From Zea mays (Eukaryota > Streptophyta > Magnoliopsida > Poales > Poaceae), in contig NC_050100.1 in assembly GCF_902167145.1 (NCBI RefSeq), forward strand, positions 216,684,081 through 216,748,080: a stretch of DNA of 64,000 bases, given 5' to 3'. Shown piece after piece: positions 46,801 through 57,756 of this stretch. The notes beneath the pieces are model-generated. The model was not told the origin of the DNA. It searched no databases and worked only from the letters and a program-made list of their open reading frames with translations. Position 1 is the first letter of the stretch. Every line of letters begins with the position of its first letter. The position numbers and the translations under genes are program-made.

Positions 46801-48435
46801 CCAGCACATTGGGCATGCAGAGTTTCCCAAGTCAAATTAAGTAGAAATAGACCGGCACTTTCCAGCCAGCCCACTCAACATGCAAGATTTCTAAAGTACC
46901 GCCAAGTGGAAAGACCACGACAGACAAGTGTTGCTGAATAACAAATCATGATGTGAAGGGTCATTTTAAACGATAAATCAGACAGGGAAACAACTTATGA
47001 ATGAAATGAAATACTGTTTCCCAAATAAATAGAATATTTGCCCCAAAATAACTGATCAACAATTATGTGCTTAACCTACCTATGTTTTTGAAACCCTTCT
47101 CCGATCTTATATGAATAGCAGAGCTCCTGCTACTTATTTTTTAAAAAAAACAATTATGTGCTTAAAACTGTGCCATGAATTTATCGAAAATAATGAAGTA
47201 GAAATTTTAAATACTTTAAAAAACATCGAACCCAAAGAAAATGCTCAACGGAAATCACAAGGGTTACTTATGGAACCACTATAAAGTACAGGTGTCCTGA
47301 ATCCTGAAAAGAAAAAAAAAACAAAGTGGACAGAAAATTTTGGCAGAAGCCAGCAAATTCGTAGGGTGTTGTGTTGACAAAGAGCACTACCAAGAGCGAG
47401 TGACTCTTTTAATAATTAGGTTTTGTGCCAAAAGAATGGGTGAATGACACCTCGTTGACAGAAATATCATTGGTTCAGTTGCATACTTCAGCTAGTTCTG
47501 GCTTCTGGGTATGCCTTCACTAGATTTGGAAGTCAAATAGGTAATTACTAGTAATAGCATAGGTTAAACTGAACATATGGCAATAACTCACCCCAGCCTC
47601 ATTGAAATTGAATTCATTCCGCAACCCAATCATCTCAGCGATTTGATGGGCATAATCCTCCACACCGTCGGCCATGTGCGCGTCCGACGGGAACGAGATC
47701 TGGTCCTCCTCCACCATCATCCTGTTATCAATGAGCAACCACCAAATTCACAACCAGTACACCAAACCCACCACCTGGAATTTTAGCGACGGAGCAAGTT
47801 TTGTTCGCGCACCTCTTGAACAGGCTTCCGGACGAGAACTCCTGCCCGCTGATCCGCACGTTGTCCTTCCAGATGAAGCCCTTGCCGCTGGGCCATCGCA
47901 CGGGAACCCGGTAGCTCCGCGGCGGCGCGACGAGGCAAGTGACCCTGCCGTCGCGCGTGCACTGGCGGTCGTAGCTTATGACGACGCCGGCCCCCAGATC
48001 CGAGACGTCGACGGCGTCCGTGATGTTGTAGTAGCAGGGCACGTAGTTGTCGTACTCGGGCGGGCACACCTCCGCCTCCTTGGCGCGGACGCCGCCGCCC
48101 GCGAGCTCGCCGATGTCGAGCAGGTCCGTGACCAGCTGCTCCTGCAGCCGCCGGTACCCGCGGTGCGCGGCGGCTGCGGCCGCGCGCGCCGCCGCGCCGC
48201 GCCCCGCGTAGAGCGTCCCCGCCCACGCGACCGAGCCCACGAGCGCCGCCGCCAGCAGCAGCAGGACCCCGATCTTCACCGCCGCGGCCGCGAGGTGCCG
48301 CTTCCGCGCGCCGCCCCGGCCGAAGCCCCCGCCAATGCCGTTCTCGCTGGGCTCCTTGGGGTCGTAGTACGCCTCGTCCGCCGCCGCCAGCTTGCCGCCG
48401 ATCCCCGACACGCCCCTGTACAGCGGCCGCGACAT
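43848..48435 (-). CDS. QUA2: QUA2/TSD2/OSU1-type pectin methyltransferase (DUF248/PMT family)
   Basis: Golgi type II membrane methyltransferase implicated in homogalacturonan methylation. Exons on the minus strand: 48435-47813, 47721-47592, 46563-46323, 46026-45804, 45720-45557, 45430-45127, 44769-44631, 43997-43848. All are GT-AG; total 1974 nt, 657 aa. The N-terminus [11 protein letters not shown] matches the QUA2 branch. A short cytosolic basic region precedes a transmembrane anchor at about 53-75. The luminal part contains [17 protein letters not shown], the SAM-binding region [15 protein letters not shown] (252-267), the [11 protein letters not shown] block, a second fold with [16 protein letters not shown], and the C-terminal [14 protein letters not shown]. 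Motif I has Glu259 where most relatives have Gly. Exon 1 is extremely GC-rich (Ala-rich N-terminus), common for grass first exons. Family assignment is very secure; orthology is from sequence memory. Confidence 0.95.
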
Positions 48436-49420
48436 GCCTGCTGCTGCGGATGGATCTCACGAGGCGCACCAGTGCCGCATGGAGCGCGACACGCGGGCCG
48501 CCACGCCACTGGGCCGCAGCAGCGAGCAATTCCGCGATGGCCTGCGCTGCTGCCGCCGCCGCCGCCGCCGCTCCACTGAGCGCTAGCGCTATTGCGTCCT
48601 CGCCATTACACGAGTAATGGGGAGAGAGAAGGTAGCAGCAGCAGTACAGTACCAGACCAAAGTAGCAATCGAGTGAGGCCCTTCGGCGTTTCCCTCCAGA
48701 ATCCCTTCGCCGTTTTACCCACGCGTCACAGGACAGAACGGAAGAGCGGAGAGATGAACACGGGACGGGACAGGACACTGACACCAGTATAAATAGGGCT
48801 GGAGATTACGGTGCTCGGATGTCTGAGTGACAGGTAGGCCATGGTCCACTGGACCCGCGGTCGGTGGGCGAGTGGGGTGCTGACCGTGCTGTTGGGAATG
48901 GAACTGAAAATTAATGCTTGCGGGCCCCGCGGGATTTTGGAGGTGTACGGATTTCGTTTGACGTGTGTTGCGTTCGGCCGGTCTCGTGATGCTACGGAAT
49001 GTCGTATACTCGCGTTGTTTTTCTGAACGAATTTTAAACTCTGGCACGTAGTAGAGATTAGACCAACTTTGATGAATGACACACTGATCATTAGTTAATA
49101 ATTCCGCTGGACATTAGATCCCAAACCAATGTCGCCCCCGCATTTCATGTGCAAGCCCGGGGATCCAGGTAAAAGAGGCCCTTCAGGTTAAGCATGTGTA
49201 CCAGAGCGACAAGGTTGTCAGCGGCAAGTTTATATACACATCAAAACTCAAATGAAGCAGGAGGGAAACTTATTAGTGTTAGAAAGTTAGGCATTTTTAG
49301 TTTTAATTTAATCCAGATAATCAGTGCGATATATGTGATGACATGTATGTGCATGTGTGTATAACTACTCGCATAAGCAGTAAACAGCAATGAAACATGC
49401 ATAAATACGAAGAACAGAGT
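48436..49420. promoter_or_regulatory. QUA2 upstream region
   Basis: 5' leader and promoter of the methyltransferase gene. A TATTTATA-type motif on the minus strand at about 48787-48795 could be a TATA box, about 350 nt upstream of the start codon. The last part before 49421 probably belongs to an older repeat continued after 63274. Confidence 0.4.
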
Positions 49421-51158
49421 TGTCGGGGACCATAATTAGGGGTACCCTCAAGGCGCCTAATTCTCAGCTGGTAACCCCCATCAGCATAAAGCTGCAAAGG
49501 CCTGATGGGCGCGATTAAGTCAGGGATCAGTCCACACGAGTGACTCGATCACGCTTCACCCGAGCCTAGCCTCGGCCAAAGGCAGCCGACCTCGAGAGAC
49601 TTCCGTCTCGCCCGAGGCCCCCTTTTTATGGCGGACACATCACCGGCTCGCCCAAGGCCTTGGCTTCGCTCAGAAGCAACCTTGACTAAATCACCACACC
49701 GACTGACCAAATTGCAGGGGCATTTAACGCAAAGGTGGCCTGACACCTCTATCCTGACACACGCCCCCGGCAGAGCCGAGGTGACCGCCGTCACTCCACC
49801 GCTCCACTGGCCAGTCTGACAGAAGGACAGCGCCGCCTGCGCCACTCCGACTGCAGTGCCACTCGACAGAGTGAGTCTGACAGGCAATCAGGCCTTGCCA
49901 AAGGCGCCACGGCGAACTCCGCTCCGCCCGACCCCAGGGCTCGGACTCGGGCTAAGACCCGGAAGACGGCGAACTTCGCTCCGCCCGACCCCAGGGCTCG
50001 GACTCGGGCTAAGACCCGGAAGACGGCGAACTCCGCTCCGCCCGACCCCAGGGCTCGGACTCGGGCTAAGACCCGGAAGACGGCGAACTCCGCTCCGCCC
50101 GACCCTAGGGCTCGGACTCGGGCTAAGACCCGGAAGACGGCGAACTCCGCTCCGCCCGACCCCAGGGCTCGGACTCGGGCTAAGACCCGGAAGACGGCGA
50201 ACTCCGCTCCGCCCGACCCCAGGGCTCGGACTCGGGCTAAGACCCGGAAGACGGCGAACTCCGCTCGCCCGACCCCAGGGCTCGGACTCGGGCTAAGACC
50301 CGGAAGACGACGAAACTCCGCCTCGCCCGACCCCAGGGCTCGGACTCCGCCCTGGCCTCGGCCGAACGACTTCCGCCTCGCCCGACCCCTTGGCTCGGGC
50401 TCGGCCACGGCAACAGAAGGCAGACTCAACCTCAGCTTCGGAGGAAACCCCACGTCGCCCTGCCTAGGGCACAGACCGCCACGTCAACAGGAGGCGCCAT
50501 CATCATCCTACCCCGAATCGACTCGGGTCACGGAGAACAAGACCGGCGTCTCATCCGGCCAGCTCCGCCAGAGGGGCAATGATGGTGCTCCACAAGCTCC
50601 ATGACGACGGCGGCCCCCAGCTCTCTTACGGAAGCCGGACGACGTCAGCAGGGACTCGACCGCTCCAACAGCTGTCCCTCCATCAGGCTCCGCCGCACCT
50701 CCGACAGCCACGACATCACGCCAGCAGGGTGCCCAGATCTCTCCGGCTGCCACATTGACATGTACCTAGGGCGCTAGCTCTCCCTCCGCTAGACACGTAG
50801 CACTCTGCTACACCACCCCATTGTACACCTGGATCCTCTCCTTACGACTATAAAAGGAAGGACCAGGGCCTTCTCAGAGAAGGTTGGCCGCGCGGGACCG
50901 AGGACGGGACAGGCGCTCTCTTGGGGCCGCTCGCTTCCCTCACCCGCGTGGACGCTTGTAACCCCCCTACTGCAAGCGCACCTGACCTGGGCGCGGGACG
51001 AACACGAAGGCCGCGGGACTTCCACCTCTCTCACGCTCGGCTCCGGCCACCTCGCCTCTCCCCCCTTCGCGCTCGCCCACGCGCTCGACCCATCTGGGCT
51101 GGGGCACGCAGCACACTCACTCGTCGGCTTAAGGACCCCCTGTCTCGAAACGCCGACA
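49421..51158 (+). repeat. 5' LTR
   Basis: 1738 bp. Contains a TATA box TATAAAAG at 50849-50856 and seven 57-bp tandem units at about 49909-50310. It differs from the 3' LTR by about ten substitutions and two single-base indels by eye. Confidence 0.95.
49909..50310 (+). repeat. 57-bp tandem repeat array in 5' LTR (7 units)
   Basis: Unit begins ACGGCGAACTCCGCTCCGCC and ends GGGCTAAGACCCGGAAG. The seventh unit lacks one C. Long open frames on both strands across the array reflect the unit length being a multiple of three. Confidence 0.9.
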
Positions 51159-51160
51159 GT

Positions 51161-51178
51161 TGGCGCGCCAGGTAGGGG
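51161..51178 (+). promoter_or_regulatory. primer-binding site
   Basis: TGGCGCGCCAGGTAGGGG, two bases after the 5' LTR. It is complementary to the 3' end of a tRNA with CCA tail; from memory this matches plant tRNA-Arg(CCU). The tRNA identity is tentative. Confidence 0.75.
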
Positions 51179-51660
51179 CACGCTGCGTGCTGACGAACAG
51201 CTCCCCGTCAAGCTCCAGATGGGCAGTCTCCAGCAACCTCTCCGGCCCGGGACGGTGCTTCGTTTCGGGACTCTCGAGTTCATGTCCTTCGACGGTAGCT
51301 ACGACATGACACTTCTTCCACCGCCGCGCGACTACGACAATGGCGGCCGACAACCCGCCCGCCGGCGGCGGAATCGACGACGTCTTCCCCGCGTGACGGA
51401 AGAGCAATATTCGGGCTCGCTCCGTTCTCTCCCCCGCCAACGGAGGAGGAGGCGGAGCCGTCAAGGCCAGACGGGAGGTCGCGCTTCGTCGGCCGTCGAG
51501 CGAATCGACGCCCCCGACGCCCCGACGGAAGGCACGCCGGACGTCGACCTCGCGTTCGAGACGGAGGAGAGCGCCGTCCCCCGCGGCACGCTGACCTTGA
51601 GCAAGAAGACGACGCCGGCGTGCTCGCGGAAATCCCACGGACGTCGCCCTCGAACCAGGG

Positions 51661-54600
51661 ATGACGGCGCAACCAGTCCCCGGTGTGACTACGTCGCTCC
51701 TCGTCGACCAAAAGGTAACGACTAACTCCCATCTTGCGTCATTTCGACTCGGCCTCAACCCGCCAAATGACCTCGTTTTGGCGGGCGCTCTCATTGAGGC
51801 GAGTGCAACCCCACTGAGGTTCTGTATGCGGTCGCCTTGGGACCGACTGACGGACGTCTCGACCTACGGGCCCTCTGGGTCCGAGGAAGATGACGATCCC
51901 AGCATCGGTTGGGATTTCTCCGGACTTGGCAACCCCAGTGTCGTGCGGGACTTCATGACCGCATGTGACTACTGTCTATCCGACTGTTCCGATGGAAGCC
52001 GCAGCCTTGGCGACGAGAGCTGCGGCCCAAGCCGCGAATGTTTCCACATCGAGCTAGGGGATCCCACCGAAGGCAACCATCTTGGCATGCCGGAGGGTGG
52101 TGACCTCCCCAGGCCGGTGCCTCGCGCCGACATCCCACGGGAGCTAGCTGTGGTCCCCGCTCCGGCGGGGGGTTACGACCCACAACTCGAGCAAGTCCGC
52201 GAGGCGCAGGCCAGGCTCAACGAGGGAACAGGAGCGCTTGAGCCGATCCGTCGGGACGTCGGACAGGCATGGGTGGGCCAACCCCTGGCCGGAGAAATAC
52301 ATCATCTGCCCCAAGGTCTCCAGCACCGCGTCGCCAACGATGTCAGGATCAGGCCGCCGCCCGCATCCAGCGGGGTCGGTCAGAACCTGGCAACCGCAGC
52401 GATGCTCATCCGCGCGATGCCGGAGCCGTCAACCACCGAGGGTCGGCGAATCCAGGGAGAACTCAAGAATCTCCTGGAAGGCGCTGCGGCCCGGCGGGCC
52501 GAGAGCACTGCATCCCGGAGGCAAGGATATCCCTCGGAACCTCATGCCGCGACTTCCCGATTCATGCGGGAAGCCTCGGTCTACACCGGGCGCACGCGCA
52601 ACACCGCGCCTGCGGCCCCGGGCCACCTCGGCAACGAGCACCATCGACGCGACCATCGGGCTCACCTCGACGAAAGGGTGCGCCGAGGCTACCACCCCAG
52701 GCGTGGGGGGCGCTACGACAGCGGGGAGGATCGGAGTCCCTCGCCCGAACCACCCGGCCCGCAGGCCTTCAGTCGGGCCATCCGACGGGCGCCATTCCCG
52801 ACCCGGTTCCGACCCCCGACTACTATCACAAAGTACTCGGGGGAAACGAGACCGGAACTGTGGCTCGCGGACTACCGCCTTGCCTGCCAACTGGGTGGAA
52901 CGGACGACGACAACCTCATCATCCGTAACCTCCCCCTGTTCCTCTCCGACACTGCTCGCGCCTGGTTGGAGCACCTGCCTCCGGGGCAGATTTCCAACTG
53001 GGACGACTTGGTCCAAGCCTTCGCTGGCAATTTCCAGGGCACATATGTGCGCCCCGGGAACTCCTGGGACCTTCGAAGCTGCCGGCAACAGCCGGGGGAG
53101 TCGCTCCGGGACTACATCCGGCGATTCTCGAAGCAGCGCACCGAGCTGCCCAACATCACCGACTCGGATGTCATCGGCGCGTTCCTCGCCGGCACCACTT
53201 GCCGCGACCTGGTGAGCAAGCTGGGTCGCAAAACCCCCACCAGGGCGAGCGAGCTGATGGACATCGCCACCAAGTTCGCCTCCGGCCAGGAGGCGGTCGA
53301 GGCTATCTTCCGAAAGGACAAGCAGCCCCAGGGCCGCCCATCGGAAGAAGCTCCCGAGGCGTCTGCTCCGCGCGGCGCCAAGAAGAAAGGCAAGAAGAAG
53401 TCGCAATCGAAACAAGACGCCGCCGACGCGGACCTTGTCGCCGCCGCCGAGTATAAGAACCCTCGGAAGCCCCCCGGAGGTGCAAACCTCTTCGACAAAA
53501 TGCTCAAGGAGCCGTGCCCCTACCATCAGGGGCCCGTCAAGCACACCCTCGAGGAGTGCGTTATGCTTCGGCGTCATTTCCACAGGGCCGGGCCACCCGC
53601 CGAGGGTGGCAGGGCCCACGACGACGACAAGAACAAAGATCACCCAGCAGGGGGGTTCCCCGAGGTCCGCGACTGCTTCATGATCTATGGAGGGCATGCG
53701 GCGAATACCTCGGCTCGGCACCGCAAGCAAGAGCGCCGGGAGGTCTGCTCGGTGAAGGTGGCGGCGCCAGTCTACCTAGACTGGTCCGACAAGCCCATCA
53801 CTTTCGACCGGGCCGACCACCCCGACCATGTGCCGAGCCCGGGGAAATACCCGCTCGTCGTCGACCCCGTTGTCGGCGACGTCAGGCTCACCAAGGTCCT
53901 GATGGACGGGGGCAGCTGCCTCAACATCATCTACGCCGAGACCCTCAAGCTTCTGCGCGTCGATCCGTCCTCCGTCCGAGCAGGCGCTGCGCCCTTCCAC
54001 GGGATCATCCCTGGGAAGCGCGTCCAGCCCCTCGGGCGACTCGACCTCCCAGTCTGCTTCGGAACACCCTCCAACTTCCGAAGGGAGACCCTGACGTTCG
54101 AAGTGGTCGGGTTCCGAGGAACCTACCACGCCGTGCTAGGGAGGCCATGCTACGCGAAGTTCATGGCCGTCCCCAACTACACCTACCTGAAGCTCAAGAT
54201 GCCGGGCCCCAACGGGGTCATCACCGTCGGCCCCACGTACAAACACGCGTTCGAATGCGACGTGGAGTGCGTGGAGTACGCCGAGGCCCTCGCCGAGTCC
54301 GAGGCCCTCATCGCCGACCTGGAGAACCTCTCCAAGGAGGTCCCAGACGTGAAGCGCCATGCCGGCAACTTCGAGCCAGCGGAGACGGTCAAGGCCGTCC
54401 CCCTCGACCCCAGTGGCGACACCACCAAGCAGATCCGGATCGGTTCCGGGCTCGACCCCAAATAGGAAGCAGTGCTCGTCGACTTTCTCCGCGCAAACGC
54501 CGACGTCTTTGCGTGGAGTCCCTCGGACATGCCCGGCATACCGAGGGATGTCGCCGAGCACTCGCTGGATATTCGGGCCGGAGCCCGACCCGTCAGGCAG

Positions 54601-57600
54601 CCTCTGCGCCGATTCGACGAGGAGAAGCGCAGAGCGATTGGCGAAGAGATCCACAAGCTAATGGCGGCAGGGTTCATCAAAGAGGTATTCCATCTCGAAT
54701 GGCTTGCCAACCCTGTGCTTGTGAGGAAGAAAGGGGGGAAATGGCGGATGTGTGTAGACTACACTGGTCTCAACGAAGCATGTCCGAAGGTTCCCTACCC
54801 TCTGCCTCGCATCGACCAAATCGTGGATTCCACTGCTGGGTGCGAGACCCTGTCCTTCCTCGATGCCTACTCGGGGTATCACCAGATCCGGATGAAAGAG
54901 TCCGACCAGCTCGTGACTTCTTTCATCACGCCGTTCGGCATGTACTGCTATGTCACCATGCCGTTCGGCTTGAGGAATGCAGGCGCGACGTACCAGCGGT
55001 GTATGAACCATGTGTTCGGCCAACACATCGGTCGCACAGTCGAGGCCTACGTCGATGACATCGTAGTCAAGACACGGAAGGCTTCCGACCTCCTCTCCGA
55101 CCTTGAAGTGACATTCCGGTGTCTCAAGGCGAAAGGAGTCAAGCTTAATCCTGAGAAGTGTGTCTTCGGGGTACCCCGAGGCATGCTCCTAGGGTTCATC
55201 GTCTCTGAGCGAGGCATCGAAGCCAACCCGGAGAAGATTGCGACCATCGCCAGCATGGGACCCATCAAGGACTTAAAAGGGGTACAGAGGGTCATGGGAT
55301 GCCTCGCGGCCCTGAGCGGCTTCATCTCACGCCTCGGCGAAAGAGGTCTGCCTCTGTACCGCCTCTTAAGGAAGGCCGAATGTTTCGCTTGGACCCCTGA
55401 GGCCGAGGAAGCCCTCGGCAACCTGAAGGCGCTCCTTACAAAGGCGCCAGTCTTGGTGCCGCCGGCGGACGGGGAAACCCTCTTGGTCTACGTCGCCGCG
55501 ACCACTCAGGTGGTTAGCGCCGCGATTGTGGTCGAAAGGCAGGAGGAAGGGCATACATTGCCCGTTCAGAGGCCGGTCTACTTCATCAGCGAAGTGCTGT
55601 CCGAGACTAAGATCCGCTACCCACAAGTTCAAAAGCTGCTGTATGTTGTGATCCTGACAAGGCGGAAGCTACGACACTACTTCGAGTCCCATCCGGTAAC
55701 TGTGGTGTCATCCTTCCCCCTGGGGGAGATCATCCAGTGCCGAGAGGCCTCGGGCAGGATCGCAAAGTGGGCGGTGGAGATCATGGGCGAAACGATCTCG
55801 TTCGCCCCTCGGAAGGCCATCAAGTCCCAAGTGTTGGCGGATTTCGTGGCCGAATGGGTCGACACCCAACTGCCAACGACTCCGATCCAACCGGAGCTCT
55901 GGACCATGTTTTTCGACGGATCGCTGATGAAGACGGGGGCCGGCGCGGGCCTGCTCTTCATCTCGCCCCTCGGAAAGCACTTGCGCTACGTGCTGCGCCT
56001 CCACTTCCCGGCGTCCAACAATGTGGCCGAGTACGAAGCTCTGGTCAACGGATTGCGGATCGCCATCGAGCTAGGGGTCAGACGCCTCGACGCCCGCGGT
56101 GATTTGCAGCTCGTCATCGACCAAGTCATGAAGAACTCCCACTGCCGCGACCCGAAGATGGAGGCCTACTGCGACGAGGTTCGGCGCCTGGAAGACAAGT
56201 TCTTCGGGCTCGAGCTCAACCACATCGCTCGGCGCTACAACGAAACCGCAGACGAGCTGGCTAAGATAGCCTCGGGGCGAACGACAGTCCCCCCGGACGT
56301 CTTCTCCCAGGATCTGCATCAACCCTCCGTCAAGCTCGACGACGCGCCCGAGCCCGAGGTACCCTCGGCTCAGCCCGAGGTACCCTCGGCTCAGCCCGAG
56401 GTACCCTCGGTTCAGCCCGAGGCACCCTCGGCCCAGCCCGAGGTACCCTCGGCCCCCGAGGGCGGGGCATTGAACGTCGAGGAAGGGCAGAGCAGGGCCA
56501 CGCCAGACCAAGATTGGCAGGCCCCGTACCTGCAATATCTCCGTCGAGGAGAGCTACCCCTCGACCAAGTCGAGGCTCGACGGGTAGCGCGACGCGCCAA
56601 GTCATTCGTCTTGCTGGGCGACGAAGAGGAGCTCTAACATCGCAGCCCCTCGGGCATCCTCCAGCGATGCATCTCCATCGCCGAAGGTCAGGAACTGCTG
56701 CAAGAAGTACACTCGGGGGCTTGCGGCCACCACGCAGCACCCCGAGCCCTTGTTGGAAATGCTTTCCGGCAAGGCTTCTACTGGCCAACGGCGGTGGCTG
56801 ACGCCACTAGAATTGTCCGCACCTGCGAAGGGTGCCAATTCTATGCGAAGCGGACACACCTGCCCGCTCAGGCTCTGCAGACAATACCCATCACCTGGCC
56901 CTTCGCTGTATGGGGTCTGGACCTCGTCGGTCCCTTGCAGAAGGCGCCCGGGGGCTACACGCACCTGCTGGTCGCCATCGACAAATTCTCCAAGTGGATC
57001 GAGGTCCGACCTCTGAACAGCATCAGGTCCGAGCAGGCGGTGGCATTCTTCACCAACATCATCCATCGCTTCGGGGTCCCGAACTCCATCATCACCGACA
57101 ACGGCACCCAGTTCACCGGCAAAAAATTCTTGGATTTTTGCGAAGATCACCATATCCGGGTGGACTGGGCCGCCGTGGCTCATCCCATGTCGAATGGGCA
57201 GGTAGAGCGTGCCAACGGCATGATTCTACAAGGGCTCAAGCCTCGGATCTACAACGACCTCAACAAGTTCGGCAGGCGATGGATGAAGGAACTCCCCTCG
57301 GTGGTTTGGAGCCTAAGGACGACGCCGAGTCGTGCCACGGGCTTCACGCCGTTTTTCCTGGTCTACGGGGCTGAAGCTATCTTGCCCACTGACCTGGAAT
57401 ACGGCTCCCCGAGGGCGAGGGCCTACACCGAACAAAGCAACCAAGCCAGCCGAGAGGAATCGCTGGACCAGCTGGAGGAAGCTCGGGACAGGGCCTTGCT
57501 GCACTCGGCGCGGTACCAACAGTCCCCGCGACGCTACCACGCCCGAGGGGTCCGGTCCCGAGAACTCCAGGTGGGCGACCTGGTGCTTCGGCTGCGACAA

Positions 57601-57756
57601 GAAGCCCGAGGGAGGCACAAGCTCACGCCCCCCTGGGAAGGGCCATTCGTCATCGCCAAAGTTCTGAAGCCCGGAACATACAAGCTGGCCAGCAATCAAG
57701 GCGAGATCTACGGCAACGCTTGGAACATCAAACAGCTACGTCGCTTCTACCCTTAA
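51661..57756 (+). pseudogene. gag-pol polyprotein frame with two in-frame stops
   Basis: One reading frame spans the region. Gag core is at residues ~390-560 (ARAWLEHLPPGQISNWDDL), followed by a Cys/His motif in CPYHQGPVKHTLEEC. Protease has VLMDGGSCLNIIY (about residue 749, a DGGS form as in Tat elements). A TAG lies at 54463-54465, just before the reverse transcriptase, whose catalytic YVDD is at 55048-55059. RNase H starts at about 55905 (FFDGS). A linker of PEVPSAQ repeats follows. TAA at 56635-56637 precedes integrase, which has an HHCC finger (GHHAAP ... CEGC) and a DDE core (GLDLVGPL, ITDNGTQFTG, NGQVERAN). No frameshift seen between 51661 and 57756. The stops leave a Gag-PR product complete but cut RT and INT off unless readthrough occurs. 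A further frame at 51219-51725 in the leader may be part of gag in another phase. Confidence 0.92.
56346..56453 (+). repeat. short tandem repeat in the RNase H-integrase linker
   Basis: 21-bp unit CCCGAGGTACCCTCGGCTCAG, five imperfect copies, encoding PEVPSAQ. A low-complexity hinge between RNase H and integrase, likely variable between copies. Confidence 0.85.

Noticed and set aside
47674..48579. 301-codon plus-strand open frame over QUA2 exon 1
   Set aside because: It is the GC-rich antisense of a confirmed exon, has biased Arg/Ala/Pro composition and no domain.
47783..48784. 333-codon minus-strand frame overlapping QUA2 exon 1
   Set aside because: Same strand but different phase from the real exon; composition is a GC-rich shadow, and it disagrees with the splice-consistent 657-aa model.
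49909..50310. Regular repeats resembling a CRISPR array
   Set aside because: Head-to-tail repeats without unique spacers, inside an LTR of a plant retrotransposon.
49791..50453. 220-codon frame with repeated VFRVLARVRALGSGGAEFA
   Set aside because: Antisense reading of the 57-bp LTR array; unit length divisible by three keeps every frame open. The equivalent frames at 61900-62714 are the same artefact.
53514..55058. 514-codon alternative frame within gag-pol
   Set aside because: Arg/Pro-rich shadow of the true frame, which carries all protease and RT motifs.
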